A DNA stretch of 64,000 bases, taken from the NCBI GenBank assembly GCA_021791715.1, contig JAJYWB010000001.1:124001-188000 (forward strand), written 5' to 3'. The position numbers and the translations under genes were made by a program. Below, one piece after another: positions 1 through 8,923 of this stretch. The notes under the pieces were generated by a model. That model saw nothing but the letters and a program-made list of their open reading frames with translations. It ran no database searches and was not told where the DNA came from. Position 1 is the stretch's first letter; each line of letters opens with the position of its first letter. Source of the stretch: Planctomycetota bacterium (GTDB lineage: Bacteria; Planctomycetota; Planctomycetia; Isosphaerales; Isosphaeraceae).

Positions 1-2119
1 GGGACGCGTCGGAGACGATCGTCGTTTCGTCGACAGCGTCGGTCTCCACAATTGAATCTTGATCAAGATAATTCTTGATAACATTGCGCGTATTGTTCGA
101 AGCGGATTGGCCGAAGCCGATTCCTTCGCCGAGCGCCGCGAGCGCGACCGAGTTCCCCGAGCCGACCGACGCCGCAGTGAGGATCTGATCACCTTCGATC
201 GTCGGCCTTCCGACCGCGTTCCCACCGAACGAGAGAATGAGCGCTCCCGTGCCGCTCGCGAAATTGGGCGAATCGATCGATGAAGACCCCGTCGGCGAGA
301 CCGCCGAATTGATCCCGAGCGTCGTCATCGGTTGAGGATTCGGCGCCGTGAGCGGCCCGTTCGACGAGGGAGCTCCAAGTACCGCGGTCGGGTCGATCAC
401 CATCAAACCGAGCGCTGGGCCCTGGCCGATACCGCTGATCAAAGTCGATTCGGGATCGGATTGATTGAGACCGAGCGACCAATCGATCGTAACGCTTGAA
501 GGCGTCGGCGACGCCATCATCGCCGGCGAACTCGTTGGATTCGCTTGTGACGATACGATATGGAGGAACCATTCTCCGGGTTGTAGATTCAGAACGATTG
601 ATCTCAGAGAGGCCGATGTCTTGAGAGTAATGGTTTGAATAGGAGAACCGTTAGTACTCGTTAGGACGCCGATCGCCGATCCTGAGGATTGATAACTCAA
701 TTGATAAATTCCTGGATCGGTCACCACGAATCGATAGATCTGAGATTGATTGTTCGCCGAATCGAGGTTTGTGACGATGTTCGACGCAGGTAGCGCCGGA
801 TAGATCGGCCCGAGGTTGTACGGGTCGTTCAGGGGTTGAGCGGGAGCGACCTGGAAATTCGCGAGATCCCCGGCGGGAAGGCCGGGAGCGATCGGAGGAT
901 CGCCCGCGAGGTTGACGAGCCCTCCCTTTGACGGCAAGCGGATCGAGTAGCTCCCGGCCGGAAGAGGATTGTTGAAAATGTAACGGATCAAAGACGTTGA
1001 TTGATTGAATCCGACCGCGGTGACGGGCAAAACGGTTCCGTTTTGGCCGACGACTTCGATCGCTCCCGCGAGAAAATCTCCCAGATCCCCCTTGGGCGGA
1101 TTGACGAAGAGCGCCGAGGAGAATTGGATCGAAAAGCCCGTCGGATTGGTCGAGAGCTGATCGGCTTGATTCAATTGAAAGCCGATGACGGTCGTCGGCT
1201 TAACGACGGGTTGGGCGAGGAGTTGAAGTTCAAACGATCCGCCGGATTGTGCGAGCGTCCCGTTACCAGGGAATCCTGTGACCGGGTTGTAACCGTTCGT
1301 GTTGATTGGATTGTTGCCGATCCCCGAGATGCCGATGTAATACGTTCCGGGAGCGAGTCCGTTGAACAGGAACGGCTCGGTGCGCGCCGTCGGAGTTCCG
1401 ATCGAAGTTTGCTGGATCAATTGTCCGTTGTTGTTAAAGAGAGCGAGTTCGGGATTGAGATTCGATCCGATCGTCGAGGTGAGAACCTGCGTTCCCAAGA
1501 GCCAGGGAGTCGAACTCGGTTGGAGCGTGATCTGAAAAAGCTGATAATCTTGCGGGTTTGTTTGAAGGTTGAGCGAACCGGTCGCGGAAACGGTCGACGT
1601 GCCGATCACGCCGAGATTGGTGGCGGAGGCGAGCGTGGGGCCGGGATTGACGATTGTGAACGAGCCGATCGTCGTTCCGACGATGTTGGGATCGAGCGGT
1701 TCTCCGTCGGTCATTCCCGAAAGCCCCGGCAAAGCGAACGGAGCGAGTTGAATTTGATAAGTCCCGGGTGTGAGAGCCCCCGCCGGGAGGGTGATGTCGA
1801 CCGCGTTCGGATTGGAGGGATCGATTTGCTCGCCGGCGAATAATGAGGGACCGATTAAAGGATTGCCGTTTTGAAGAATTTGAATGTCTGTTTCATACTG
1901 GATTGGATTCATGGAAGTGCTGAGAGACGAAGGATTGATCGAGTCGTTGAATTGAACCACGATCGTGGTCGGAGACGAGGCGACGACCGAGGAATCGGCC
2001 GGAGTGACGCCGGTCACTTCGAGATACGCGATCGAGAGCAAACGACGCGATTCGAGCGTATCGAATCGAAACCGGGGAAGGTGCGTGAAGCGTCGGTTCG
2101 ATCGTTTTGAGGTTTTCAT
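1..2119 (-). CDS. Large secreted planctomycete protein with Ig-like and pre-peptidase-like domains (3' end outside window)
   Basis: The frame is open from the ATG at 2119 to the left edge, giving at least 706 residues with no stop seen. The N-terminus is basic and carries the tag LESRRLLS (about residues 23-30), which I associate with exported planctomycete surface proteins. After it, about residues 35-130 resemble a bacterial Ig-like (Big_5 type) fold, with VTGVTPAD and a run ending in GTYQIQLA. A segment around residues 160-270 resembles the pre-peptidase C-terminal / DVUA0089 type (YQLFQITL, GTYYIGISG). Similar Gly/Asn/Ser-rich beta material follows. No catalytic motif is visible, so a surface or extracellular structural role is inferred. 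A matrixin-like protease gene with a related tag lies upstream on the same strand. The exact fold and total length are unknown. Confidence 0.8.
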   Translation of the reverse strand, partial: MKTSKRSNRRFTHLPRFRFDTLESRRLLSIAYLEVTGVTPADSSVVASSPTTIVVQFNDSINPSSLSTSMNPIQYETDIQILQNGNPLIGPSLFAGEQIDPSNPNAVDITLPAGALTPGTYQIQLAPFALPGLSGMTDGEPLDPNIVGTTIGSFTIVNPGPTLASATNLGVIGTSTVSATGSLNLQTNPQDYQLFQITLQPSSTPWLLGTQVLTSTIGSNLNPELALFNNNGQLIQQTSIGTPTARTEPFLFNGLAPGTYYIGISGIGNNPINTNGYNPVTGFPGNGTLAQSGGSFELQLLAQPVVKPTTVIGFQLNQADQLSTNPTGFSIQFSSALFVNPPKGDLGDFLAGAIEVVGQNGTVLPVTAVGFNQSTSLIRYIFNNPLPAGSYSIRLPSKGGLVNLAGDPPIAPGLPAGDLANFQVAPAQPLNDPYNLGPIYPALPASNIVTNLDSANNQSQIYRFVVTDPGIYQLSYQSSGSAIGVLTSTNGSPIQTITLKTSASLRSIVLNLQPGEWFLHIVSSQANPTSSPAMMASPTPSSVTIDWSLGLNQSDPESTLISGIGQGPALGLMVIDPTAVLGAPSSNGPLTAPNPQPMTTLGINSAVSPTGSSSIDSPNFASGTGALILSFGGNAVGRPTIEGDQILTAASVGSGNSVALAALGEGIGFGQSASNNTRNVIKNYLDQDSIVETDAVDETTIVSDAS

Positions 2120-2352
2120 GTTGCGATCTCGATGGATTGGAGGCGACCTTCCCTGGGTGAGGGATCGGGGGTGATCGCTTCCGCCATGGAAAATCTAGTT
2201 CGTGGTTGCATGATGTCGAACGGAATCAACCACGATGTGGCGGTTGAGAGACGTCGGGATGATTCAAGAAATAAAGGGGTTGACGAGGATTCTGAGAGAT
2301 GGATCGGAACGACGCCGGAGGTCCGCGATCGAGCACTTATTTCGAATGCTTA

Positions 2353-2381
2353 TTTTTAATTAGTGTAAAAGTTTGTGTAAA
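2353..2381 (-). promoter_or_regulatory. Candidate sigma-70-like promoter for the large secreted protein
   Basis: On the minus strand TTTACA (2381-2376) is followed by a 17-base spacer and TAAAAA (2358-2353). These match the -35 and -10 consensus at five and four of six positions. The site lies about 234 bases before the ATG, so it would imply a long leader. It is a pattern match only. Confidence 0.3.
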
Positions 2382-2409
2382 CTTGGATTGAGCCGGATCG
2401 AAACGGCGA

Positions 2410-2438
2410 GGCCGCGCGAATCGACGATTCGCGCGGCC
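2410..2438 (-). terminator. Terminator-like hairpin after the matrixin-like gene
   Basis: A perfect 14-base inverted repeat (GGCCGCGCGAATCG and its complement around one base) begins about 30 bases after the stop codon of the protease gene. The following minus-strand bases hold only a short T run (TTTCG), so termination would be weak or factor-assisted. Confidence 0.45.
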
Positions 2439-2468
2439 GGGTTGAGACTGAAACGCCCGATGAAATCG

Positions 2469-4007
2469 TCACGAATTCCAGTTTGAGAGCGTTTGATCGA
2501 GCGCTTTGATCCAGGGGGCGGGGTTGTTATTTGAGTTCGTTCCAGGGCCGTTCCATGCGGGTGGTATAACGCCCGCGGTTCCGGGAAGCCAAGCGATAAG
2601 TCCCGGCGCCGACCCGAATTGAAGGCCCGACGGATTGACGACGAGCGAGCCTGGATTGAACGTTCCCACGCCGCCGAATGCGTTGTTGAACGGATTGAAG
2701 CCGATCGGATTCGCGGGAATTCCAGGAGCGTTACTGTTGTAATTGGGATCGATCCCGAGCGCATCACCCCAGCCGCCAAAGTTCGATTGACCGATTTGCA
2801 TCCATCCGTCGGTTCCTCCCGGCCCCTGAGTGGTTGAGGTTCCGGTAGCGAACGAATCGTTCATCGATGTGCTGAACCCTGAGTAATAGGTGGGAATCGG
2901 CGGATCGGGCGTGGGAACGGGGGTCATCGATTGCGAACCGAGATTGATCTCGAGTGCGAAGGCGCCGACGTTGAAGGAACTGTATGTAGCCCCCAAAGCA
3001 CGAATGTAATAAGTTTGTCCCGGTTGAACTCCCGAATATGTCGCGGTTACAGTCGCTCCCAATTGTCCCGAATATTGATACGCGACATAATGAAGCGACG
3101 AATTGTAAATGACGACTTCGGGTGTCATCGAGCTCAATCCCGAAGTTTGCATCGTCGCCGTCAGCGTACCGTTGGAGTTCTGAGGAACGGTGACGGTGAA
3201 CCACTCTTGTGCGTTGTAGGCGTTCAACGTCAGGTTCGGAAGCGTGATTTGATCGGCGCTGTTGAGCAACCCCGTGATGTTCGCGGGAGTGGTATACCAG
3301 CTATTGCTCTGGCCGTTGCTGTTGAATTGATCGGGCTGGCGAACGCCGTAAATCGATTGAATACCCGCGATATCGTCGCTGTTGAGCGAGTTTTTGATGC
3401 CGTTGTAATCGGCGTACATGACGGCGTTTTCGATCGCCGAATGTCCCATTCCAAGAGCGTGGCCGATCTCGTGGAGCGCGACGGTTTCGATATCGAACGT
3501 GCTGCCGATCGCCCAGGGCTGCGCCGTGTTGAAGAAGATATCGCCCGCGATCGACGTCGTGTTGAGAGGAGGAGGTAAATATGTGTTTGCGAGAGTACCC
3601 AATCCCATCGGGTAGCCCGCGATGCGGATATCTCCCTCGGTGGGATCTCCCTGAAGATAGCTACTGCTGTCGATTGGTTGACCGTCGTCCTGGATTTGAA
3701 CGAGGTTGATGTTCGCGACGGCCTCCCAAACCGCGGCGGCCTTTTGAAATTGGAGCTCCCATTGCTGGGTGGTGATGCCGTCGGCGTTCATCGCCTGATT
3801 CAAATTGCTTGTGATGTTCGTTGGTGAACTGTAAGCGATCAACGTTCCATCTGGGACGAAACTGTAGGTGATCGTGGTGTTCGTCCACATTCCTCCCGTC
3901 GTCGAATAAAGGAGGAGGCGATCCTCGAGCCCCTCGAGCACGGGGCGCGAGACGCGCGAAGACGGTTTGCGGGCGGGCGATCGGCGCGAAATCTTGATGC
4001 CGGGCAT
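2469..4007 (-). CDS. Secreted matrixin-type zinc metalloprotease
   Basis: The protein of 512 residues has the metzincin zinc site HEIGHALGMGH at residues 179-189 and a Met-turn (AVMYADY) near 195-201, as in matrixins and serralysins. The three His bind zinc and the Glu is the catalytic base, so an extracellular endopeptidase is expected. The N-terminus carries the tag LEDRLLL (about 27-33) in place of a clear classical signal peptide. After the roughly 220-residue protease, a beta-rich segment (about 250-370) resembles a pre-peptidase C-terminal domain, followed by a Gly/Asn/Pro-rich tail. I chose the ATG at 4007 because AAGGA lies about ten bases upstream. The longer frame adds only Arg-rich sequence. 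Substrate is unknown; the neighbouring large secreted protein is a speculative target. Confidence 0.85.
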   Translation of the reverse strand: MPGIKISRRSPARKPSSRVSRPVLEGLEDRLLLYSTTGGMWTNTTITYSFVPDGTLIAYSSPTNITSNLNQAMNADGITTQQWELQFQKAAAVWEAVANINLVQIQDDGQPIDSSSYLQGDPTEGDIRIAGYPMGLGTLANTYLPPPLNTTSIAGDIFFNTAQPWAIGSTFDIETVALHEIGHALGMGHSAIENAVMYADYNGIKNSLNSDDIAGIQSIYGVRQPDQFNSNGQSNSWYTTPANITGLLNSADQITLPNLTLNAYNAQEWFTVTVPQNSNGTLTATMQTSGLSSMTPEVVIYNSSLHYVAYQYSGQLGATVTATYSGVQPGQTYYIRALGATYSSFNVGAFALEINLGSQSMTPVPTPDPPIPTYYSGFSTSMNDSFATGTSTTQGPGGTDGWMQIGQSNFGGWGDALGIDPNYNSNAPGIPANPIGFNPFNNAFGGVGTFNPGSLVVNPSGLQFGSAPGLIAWLPGTAGVIPPAWNGPGTNSNNNPAPWIKALDQTLSNWNS

Positions 4008-4804
4008 TGTGATCGGTTCCTTAAATGATCTTTCGTGGATCGTCGACGCCTTCCTGAAGTCACGACGTTCCGCGCGATCCGAACGCGGAAACCGGCGCAC
4101 GCGACGTTGCGCGCGCCTTTGTCAATCGTCATGTCATGATTTAAGCGTAGGCCATTCCGACGAGGACGGCTTGCGAAGAGGCGCTAGCGGGCGTACCGCG
4201 AACGAAACGTGTCATCGCGACGAATATACGTCTCGATTCCAGGTTGAAATCGTTATCGATCATAAAAATAAGGGGGAGACGTTTCGATCGGTTTGATCGT
4301 CTATCTCTCCCTGTAGGTCAATAAGTAGTACACGTTCGAAGGTCTGTCAAAAACAAGTTGCACGGGCGCATCGTCGCGTCGCTTTTGAAAAACGTCGATT
4401 CCAAAACGCATCGGAATGAAGCGAAAAAACGACATGTCGATTATTTGGCCGGAATCGAGCGTCGCGAACGAGAGGGCTTTTTTATTTGGCGAACGATTCG
4501 CTTGAAATTCGGAAATGAAAGCGGCGAATTTGTTCGCGTCATTTTTTTGGATCGCCGACGGCCGGGGCTTTCGATCGCGCGCGGCGCTCGTTAAAACGAA
4601 AGGACACGGTCTTGATGGAAAACGTTGTGGGCGAACGGATTTCTAGCGAACCGATTCCGTCGCTCAACGAGATCGGCCGATCGCGTCGGTTTCGCGACGG
4701 CTCGACCTTTCGTTTGATTCGCTAGACCACGAAGTCGAGGCCGGTGAAATCGCGTATCCGGCACGCGATTCGACGTGTGAGGTCCCGACGGAGGGCCTGG
4801 ATCG
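4008..4804. other. Long intergenic region between divergent genes
   Basis: About 800 bases separate the minus-strand protease gene from the plus-strand regulator. Short open frames exist but none has a recognisable domain, a signal peptide or a good ribosome site. Promoters for both flanking genes should lie here. I could not identify a convincing operator. Confidence 0.4.
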
Positions 4805-5752
4805 ATGCCAAACGACGAGGAAATCGAGTGGGGAACGACGACGGTTTATCCGATCGCCGCGGTATCCAAATTGACGGGGGTGGGTTGTCATACCCTTCGC
4901 GTTTGGGAACGACGGTACGGCTTTCCCACACCGTCGCGGTCGAAGTCGGGTCATCGCCGGTATGACGCCAAACAGGTTGATGAGTTACGCGTGATCGCCG
5001 AACGAGCGCGGCGCGGCGAATCGATCAGCGAGTTGATCGAGCGTCGTCGCGAAACCGTCGAGGCGAACGTTTCGGCCGGTTCATCGGTCGTCGTTCCGAA
5101 TCAATTTCAACGTTCACACACACAATTGATCGAGCTTTTGATCGAGGGGCGCTCGAACGAAGCCGAGGCCGAGTTCGAGAATCTGGCGGCTCGATTGAGC
5201 CCGGTCGAGTTGATCAAGCTCGTGTTCGAGCCGGTTTTGGTTGAGACGGGCGAGCTTTGGTTTCAGGGAAAGATCGGTGTTTATCAAGAGCATTATACAA
5301 ATGCATTTCTGCTTCGTAAAATTCAAATATTTTTAGATCGAGTGAAATCGGCGAACGGGGGCGCTTCTCGAACGATCGTGATGGGGACGATCGGCGGCGA
5401 GCGTCACGAGGGGGGAATGTTGCTCGCGAGCGTGATGCTCGAACTGGCGGGCTGGAGGACGATCGTTTTGGGGGTCGATCTTCCCGCGTCGGAATATCAC
5501 GACGCGATCGCGCGATGGAGTCCAAACGCTTTAGGGATCTCGTTTGTATTATCTCGGAACATCAATAAGCGTTTTGATGAATTGAGCGGGGTTCGGGGCG
5601 CGCCGGTGTTCGTGGGGGGGCGCGGGATACTGAATCATCAGAAGGCTGCGCGGAGTCGCGGATTGATCCCGTTGACGGGTCCGATCGATTCGGTTGTGAA
5701 GGAGTTGATCGCGACGTATGATCGTGGTGCGTGGGGATCGGCTTCGGTTTGA
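4805..5752 (+). CDS. MerR-family regulator with cobalamin-binding domain (CarH/LitR-like)
   Basis: The 315-residue protein has an N-terminal MerR winged helix (about residues 14-80; HTLRVWERRYGF at 29-40 is the typical recognition region). An alpha-helical cap follows with the W-x9-EH signature of light-sensing B12 regulators: Trp152 and Glu162-His163. The C-terminal Rossmann-like domain has ExHxxG at 199-204, with His201 in the position of the lower axial cobalt ligand. The usual motif is DxHxxG, so Asp is replaced by Glu. Known members bind adenosylcobalamin in the dark, form tetramers on their operators and fall apart in light, derepressing carotenoid or photoprotection genes. No carotenoid or photolyase gene lies next to it here, so the target is unknown. 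Confidence 0.88.
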   Translation: MPNDEEIEWGTTTVYPIAAVSKLTGVGCHTLRVWERRYGFPTPSRSKSGHRRYDAKQVDELRVIAERARRGESISELIERRRETVEANVSAGSSVVVPNQFQRSHTQLIELLIEGRSNEAEAEFENLAARLSPVELIKLVFEPVLVETGELWFQGKIGVYQEHYTNAFLLRKIQIFLDRVKSANGGASRTIVMGTIGGERHEGGMLLASVMLELAGWRTIVLGVDLPASEYHDAIARWSPNALGISFVLSRNINKRFDELSGVRGAPVFVGGRGILNHQKAARSRGLIPLTGPIDSVVKELIATYDRGAWGSASV

Positions 5753-5782
5753 GGCGACGCTTCACGAGCGAGGAAAACGAAA

Positions 5783-5819
5783 CGGCGGCGTCTTCATCAG
5801 AGGATGAGGAGCGCCGCCG
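5783..5819 (-). terminator. Rho-independent terminator for the repeat-protein gene
   Basis: An inverted repeat with arms CGGCGGCG/CGCCGCCG plus partly paired inner bases is followed on the minus strand by TTTCGTTTTCC (5782-5772). It lies about 75 bases after the stop of the minus-strand repeat protein. The plus-strand side lacks a T run, so it should act mainly on the minus strand. Confidence 0.6.
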
Positions 5820-5895
5820 AATCGCGAAGGAGGGGTTGAATCCTCCGCGCGATGAGTCGACGAGATCGAGGCGATTCGTGACCCATCGGCTTGGA

Positions 5896-6480
5896 TTAAT
5901 ATTGTCCGGTGGCCTTGGCGGGCGCCTGGAGCGCGGGCAAGGCTTTGGCCGGGGCTTGCGCCGCGGGGACGACCTTGGCGGGCGCCTGGGGCGCGGGCAT
6001 CACCTTGGCGGGCGCCGGGGCCATCTTGGCCGGGGCCTGAGGAGCGGGCATCACCTTGGCGGGCGCCGGGGCCATCTTGGCCGGGGCTTGAGGAGCGGGC
6101 ATCACCTTGGCGGGCGCCGGAGCCATCTTGGCCGGGGCTTGAGGAGCGGGCATCACTTTGGCGGGCGCCGGCATTTGTTTCGCCGGAGCGGGCGCCATTT
6201 TGGCCGGGGCCTGGGGAGCGGGCATCACTTTGGCGGGCGCCGGCATTTGTTTCGCCGGAGCGGGCGCCATTTTGGCCGGGGCCTGGGGAGCGGGCATCAC
6301 CTTGGCGGGCGCCGGCATTTGTTTCGCCGGAGCGGGCAAGGCTTTGGAGGGAGCGGGGAGCGCCTTACCGGGCGCCTGCGGCGCGGGCATGACTTTTGTC
6401 GGCGCCTGAGCCGTGGCGTACGTCTTCTGGTGCCCAATTCCCGTTCCGCTCAGAGCGATCATCAAAACCAGACTGGTCAT
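5896..6480 (-). CDS. Secreted Ala/Pro/Lys repeat protein
   Basis: This 194-residue protein starts with a hydrophobic segment (SLVLMIALSGTGIG) that looks like a signal peptide. The rest is almost entirely repeats of APAKVMPAPQ and APAKQMPAP type, ending in a short GQY tail. It is low-complexity, basic and probably extended, resembling Pro/Ala/Lys-rich wall or DNA-associated linkers. I recognise no family. GAGGACC just before the ATG supports this strand and start. The opposite strand also stays open through the repeats but gives a Gly/Arg/His-rich product with no signal peptide. The repeat unit is about 30 to 60 bases at DNA level, so copy number may vary between strains. Confidence 0.6.
   Translation of the reverse strand: MTSLVLMIALSGTGIGHQKTYATAQAPTKVMPAPQAPGKALPAPSKALPAPAKQMPAPAKVMPAPQAPAKMAPAPAKQMPAPAKVMPAPQAPAKMAPAPAKQMPAPAKVMPAPQAPAKMAPAPAKVMPAPQAPAKMAPAPAKVMPAPQAPAKMAPAPAKVMPAPQAPAKVVPAAQAPAKALPALQAPAKATGQY
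5930..6400. repeat. Tandem GC-rich coding repeats
   Basis: Near-identical units such as ATCACCTTGGCGGGCGCC and CATTTGTTTCGCCGGAGC recur through this stretch and encode the Ala/Pro/Lys motif on the minus strand. Three almost identical blocks lie at about 6150-6340. The array is a likely site of replication slippage and of assembly error. Confidence 0.8.
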
Positions 6481-7037
6481 CGCGAGGTCCTCTATTTTGT
6501 TGAAAGGTTGTTATGGCCTTACATGTAAATCCGTTCGGCCGGACAACCCCCTCTGGGCCGGGCGGACCGTCGCTTGCGCGACGTCCGAATGCCGGCGCCG
6601 CCGTCCGTGATGGGTCGACCGAATTGTCGGTAACCGACCCCCCTTCGTGTGGTTCAGGCGCCCGCCACCCGCGCAAGGGAACCGAACCAAACCGCCCTCC
6701 CGGCGTCAGCGACGCGAATCCGTGCGCGTTCATGACGAACGTCCATGGATTTCCACCCCAGGGGTGGTCACGCTATTCATCGGCAGAGACGTTGTAACGG
6801 CTCATTGAAAATAGGAAAAATCTAGATGACTAGGTAATTTGCGGGTTGTGCGAATTATTTGGAACAACCAAGCGAGGGTCGGGAAGTCGTCGTCTTTTCA
6901 TCCAACATGGGTCGTCGTCATGCCGAACAAAGACTTCCGTGGCAACCCGCACGTCCGGCTACGACCATGTTCGTTTCTTGATGGGAACCGGTTGGTCCGG
7001 CGCGGCGGTGATGAGTATGAGATTACTCGGAGGCGGC
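6481..7037. other. Intergenic region between divergent genes
   Basis: About 560 bases carry the upstream regions of the minus-strand repeat protein and the plus-strand secreted protein. Short open frames are present, but none shows a domain, signal peptide or convincing ribosome site. Confidence 0.4.
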
Positions 7038-8600
7038 ATGAGCAACGGCATTAGAGTCAGCGGCTTGATGATCTGCTTTTCGATTGTGTCGACCACGTTC
7101 GCGACGTCGCGAGCCGCTGTCGACGAAACAATCACACGCGTTCCACTGGGTGGAACGCTCTCGGCTCGATCGGGCGAGCATCGTTACGCGGTTTACGTGC
7201 CGACGCGATTCGGCGGCGTGCTCACGATTAAAACGACCGACGGAGAGGTGACGAAGCTCACCGGCCCCGACGGCAAACTTCGGATGAACGGCGAGGAGGT
7301 CGGTGATAACCAACAAGGATGGTATACTTTTCAAATCTCGGGCGCCAAGAAATCGTACTCGATTGATACGACGTTCGTACAAATCGGTCGAAGCGTTCGA
7401 GCCCCCTGGAATTTCTACTACTGGCCCACCAAATCCGATTCGATCCACGAACCGTGGGCGGGTTGGAACGGCCGAGTCGACACCATGCAAGTGATGGGGG
7501 ACGACGTGATGGTGCGCACCCCGGGCGGACCCGTCGGGCCAGGCCAGGATATCGTCCTCGCGGGGCCGAACGGACTGCTGGAAACCCCCGTCGGTCGCGG
7601 CGACGATTCGACCTGGTTCCCCAACCTCTCCGACGACCTCACCTTTCGAGGCGCCGACGGCACGCTTTACGCCACCCCTGCGCCTCTTTTAAAGTATGAT
7701 CAAATCTACAATACCTCGGCGCGTGCGTGGGAGGCGGCGAACACCCAGAACACGAACATCACGCGATGGCCTGGGCATTGTCTCGGAGGCGCGGTCGCAT
7801 CGATCATGCTTAACGAACCGATCCCCGCTCCCGGGTCGGGTTTGACGCGCGACGAACTGAAGGCTCTTTGGGCCGAGCTTGGTGAGAACCATCTCAATCA
7901 TCGCATCGGCGATTACGCCAACGAGATTCCTCCCGGACCTCCCGCTCCCGGTTACGACATGACCGATTCGCACGCTCCACGCGTCCACGCGATGTTCGAA
8001 AAGCACATCCGCGGACAGAAGCAAAACCTCCTCGGCAATCTCCGCGCGTTTCCGCCGCGAGGAACTCCCGACGAGGTTTGGAATCAGGGGATCGGTCGAT
8101 TCACCGCCAAGTATCACGCCGTTCCCGGCAAGAGCGAACTCGTGACAAGGCTTGAGGTTGAACTCGCGGCGAATTCGGGCTCTTGCATCAACGGACAAGA
8201 TGATAAACCTCGACTTGTCGAATACGAATATATCATCCCTTACAACCTTAAGGGAGAAGTCGACGAAACGCGATCGATCGACGCCGATTGGATCCGAGTG
8301 GGAGGCGAGGCGATGTACGCTCCGCTGAACATCCTCGAGGTGCTCCAAACGACATGGGCGGGTCATAACCCGATGGTTACCGAGGCCAACGTGCGAGCGC
8401 TCGACCTCGCCAACGGAGGTTCAGGGTCGGGCCCCGGTCGCTGGCGATTGGCTTCGTCGCCGCCGAATTTCCGATCCGTCGCCGAATACGAGGCCGGCCG
8501 ACCCTACTTCGGCGGTCGCCGCGTCGGAATGTTCGGCGCCGATCCAGAAGGCCCGCAGCGCCGCGGCGGTTTGTTCCGTCTCTTCGGCGGCGGTCGATAA
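7038..8600 (+). CDS. Secreted protein of unknown function with a possible catalytic cysteine
   Basis: The 520-residue product begins with a signal peptide (MSNGIRVSGLMICFSIVSTT, then a likely cut after SRA). CGGAGG five bases before the ATG fixes this start. The first part (about 35-115) looks beta-rich. The centre has the sequence WPGHCLGGAVASIM with Cys248 followed by a helix-like run. That is the pattern of a papain or transglutaminase-type nucleophile, and conserved-looking His and Asp residues follow (for example the ENHLNHRIGDY region near 283-293). A bacterial transglutaminase-elicitor-like fold is one possibility, but I cannot confirm it. The C-terminus is Gly/Arg-rich. It seems to be a single-gene unit ending in a clear terminator. 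Function unassigned. Confidence 0.7.
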   Translation: MSNGIRVSGLMICFSIVSTTFATSRAAVDETITRVPLGGTLSARSGEHRYAVYVPTRFGGVLTIKTTDGEVTKLTGPDGKLRMNGEEVGDNQQGWYTFQISGAKKSYSIDTTFVQIGRSVRAPWNFYYWPTKSDSIHEPWAGWNGRVDTMQVMGDDVMVRTPGGPVGPGQDIVLAGPNGLLETPVGRGDDSTWFPNLSDDLTFRGADGTLYATPAPLLKYDQIYNTSARAWEAANTQNTNITRWPGHCLGGAVASIMLNEPIPAPGSGLTRDELKALWAELGENHLNHRIGDYANEIPPGPPAPGYDMTDSHAPRVHAMFEKHIRGQKQNLLGNLRAFPPRGTPDEVWNQGIGRFTAKYHAVPGKSELVTRLEVELAANSGSCINGQDDKPRLVEYEYIIPYNLKGEVDETRSIDADWIRVGGEAMYAPLNILEVLQTTWAGHNPMVTEANVRALDLANGGSGSGPGRWRLASSPPNFRSVAEYEAGRPYFGGRRVGMFGADPEGPQRRGGLFRLFGGGR

Positions 8601-8923
8601 CCCCTCGATTCCGCCGAACCTCGATCGCCCGCCGCGGCGATTCGAGGAATCGCAATCTCAAACTCTTCACACAAGCGTCGCGCTCGGTTCGCCGAGCCGA
8701 CGTTTTTTTGTAACTTTTACAAGCCTACCAAATCGAAAGCCCACGTCGACGAATCGACCGATTCACGCGAAATGTCTTCGCCTCCCGCAGGGTTTGCCCG
8801 CTCGGCATAGCCGTCGTCTTCGTTCAAGTTTTCCACCGATCGGGTCGATGAATCTTGTGAACCGACACGTTGAAAGCGGCGAGACGGGTTCTTGCGACGG
8901 CGTTGAAATCCGGGAGCGACATC
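8601..8923. other. Intergenic region holding a terminator
   Basis: Apart from the terminator at 8677-8709 I see no gene or RNA in these 323 bases. The promoter for the following three-gene group probably lies here. Confidence 0.4.
8677..8709 (+). terminator. Rho-independent terminator with TTCG tetraloop
   Basis: The stem GCTCGG/CCGAGC closes a TTCG loop, is extended by GTCG/CGAC around a bulged C, and is followed by seven T residues (8703-8709). It lies about 80 bases after the stop of the preceding secreted-protein gene and is the clearest intrinsic terminator in the window. Confidence 0.75.

Larger units (their letters stand above)
2120..2468. other. Intergenic stretch with a terminator-like hairpin and a candidate promoter
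   Basis: This stretch separates two minus-strand genes. It contains a strong hairpin just after the protease gene and an AT-rich patch near 2350-2381 with promoter-like spacing. I see no coding sequence I would support. Confidence 0.5.

Noticed and set aside
1001-1843. Plus-strand frame of 280 codons in the first 2 kb
   Set aside because: The opposite strand encodes a continuous exported protein with Ig-like features; this frame is its shadow.
5930-6400. CRISPR-like array
   Set aside because: The repeats are directly adjacent coding repeats without unique spacers; no cas genes are in the window.
5731-6528. Plus-strand Gly/Arg/His repeat frame opposite the APAK protein
   Set aside because: It has no signal peptide or ribosome site, and the minus strand has both, plus a terminator. 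The repeat DNA keeps several frames open.
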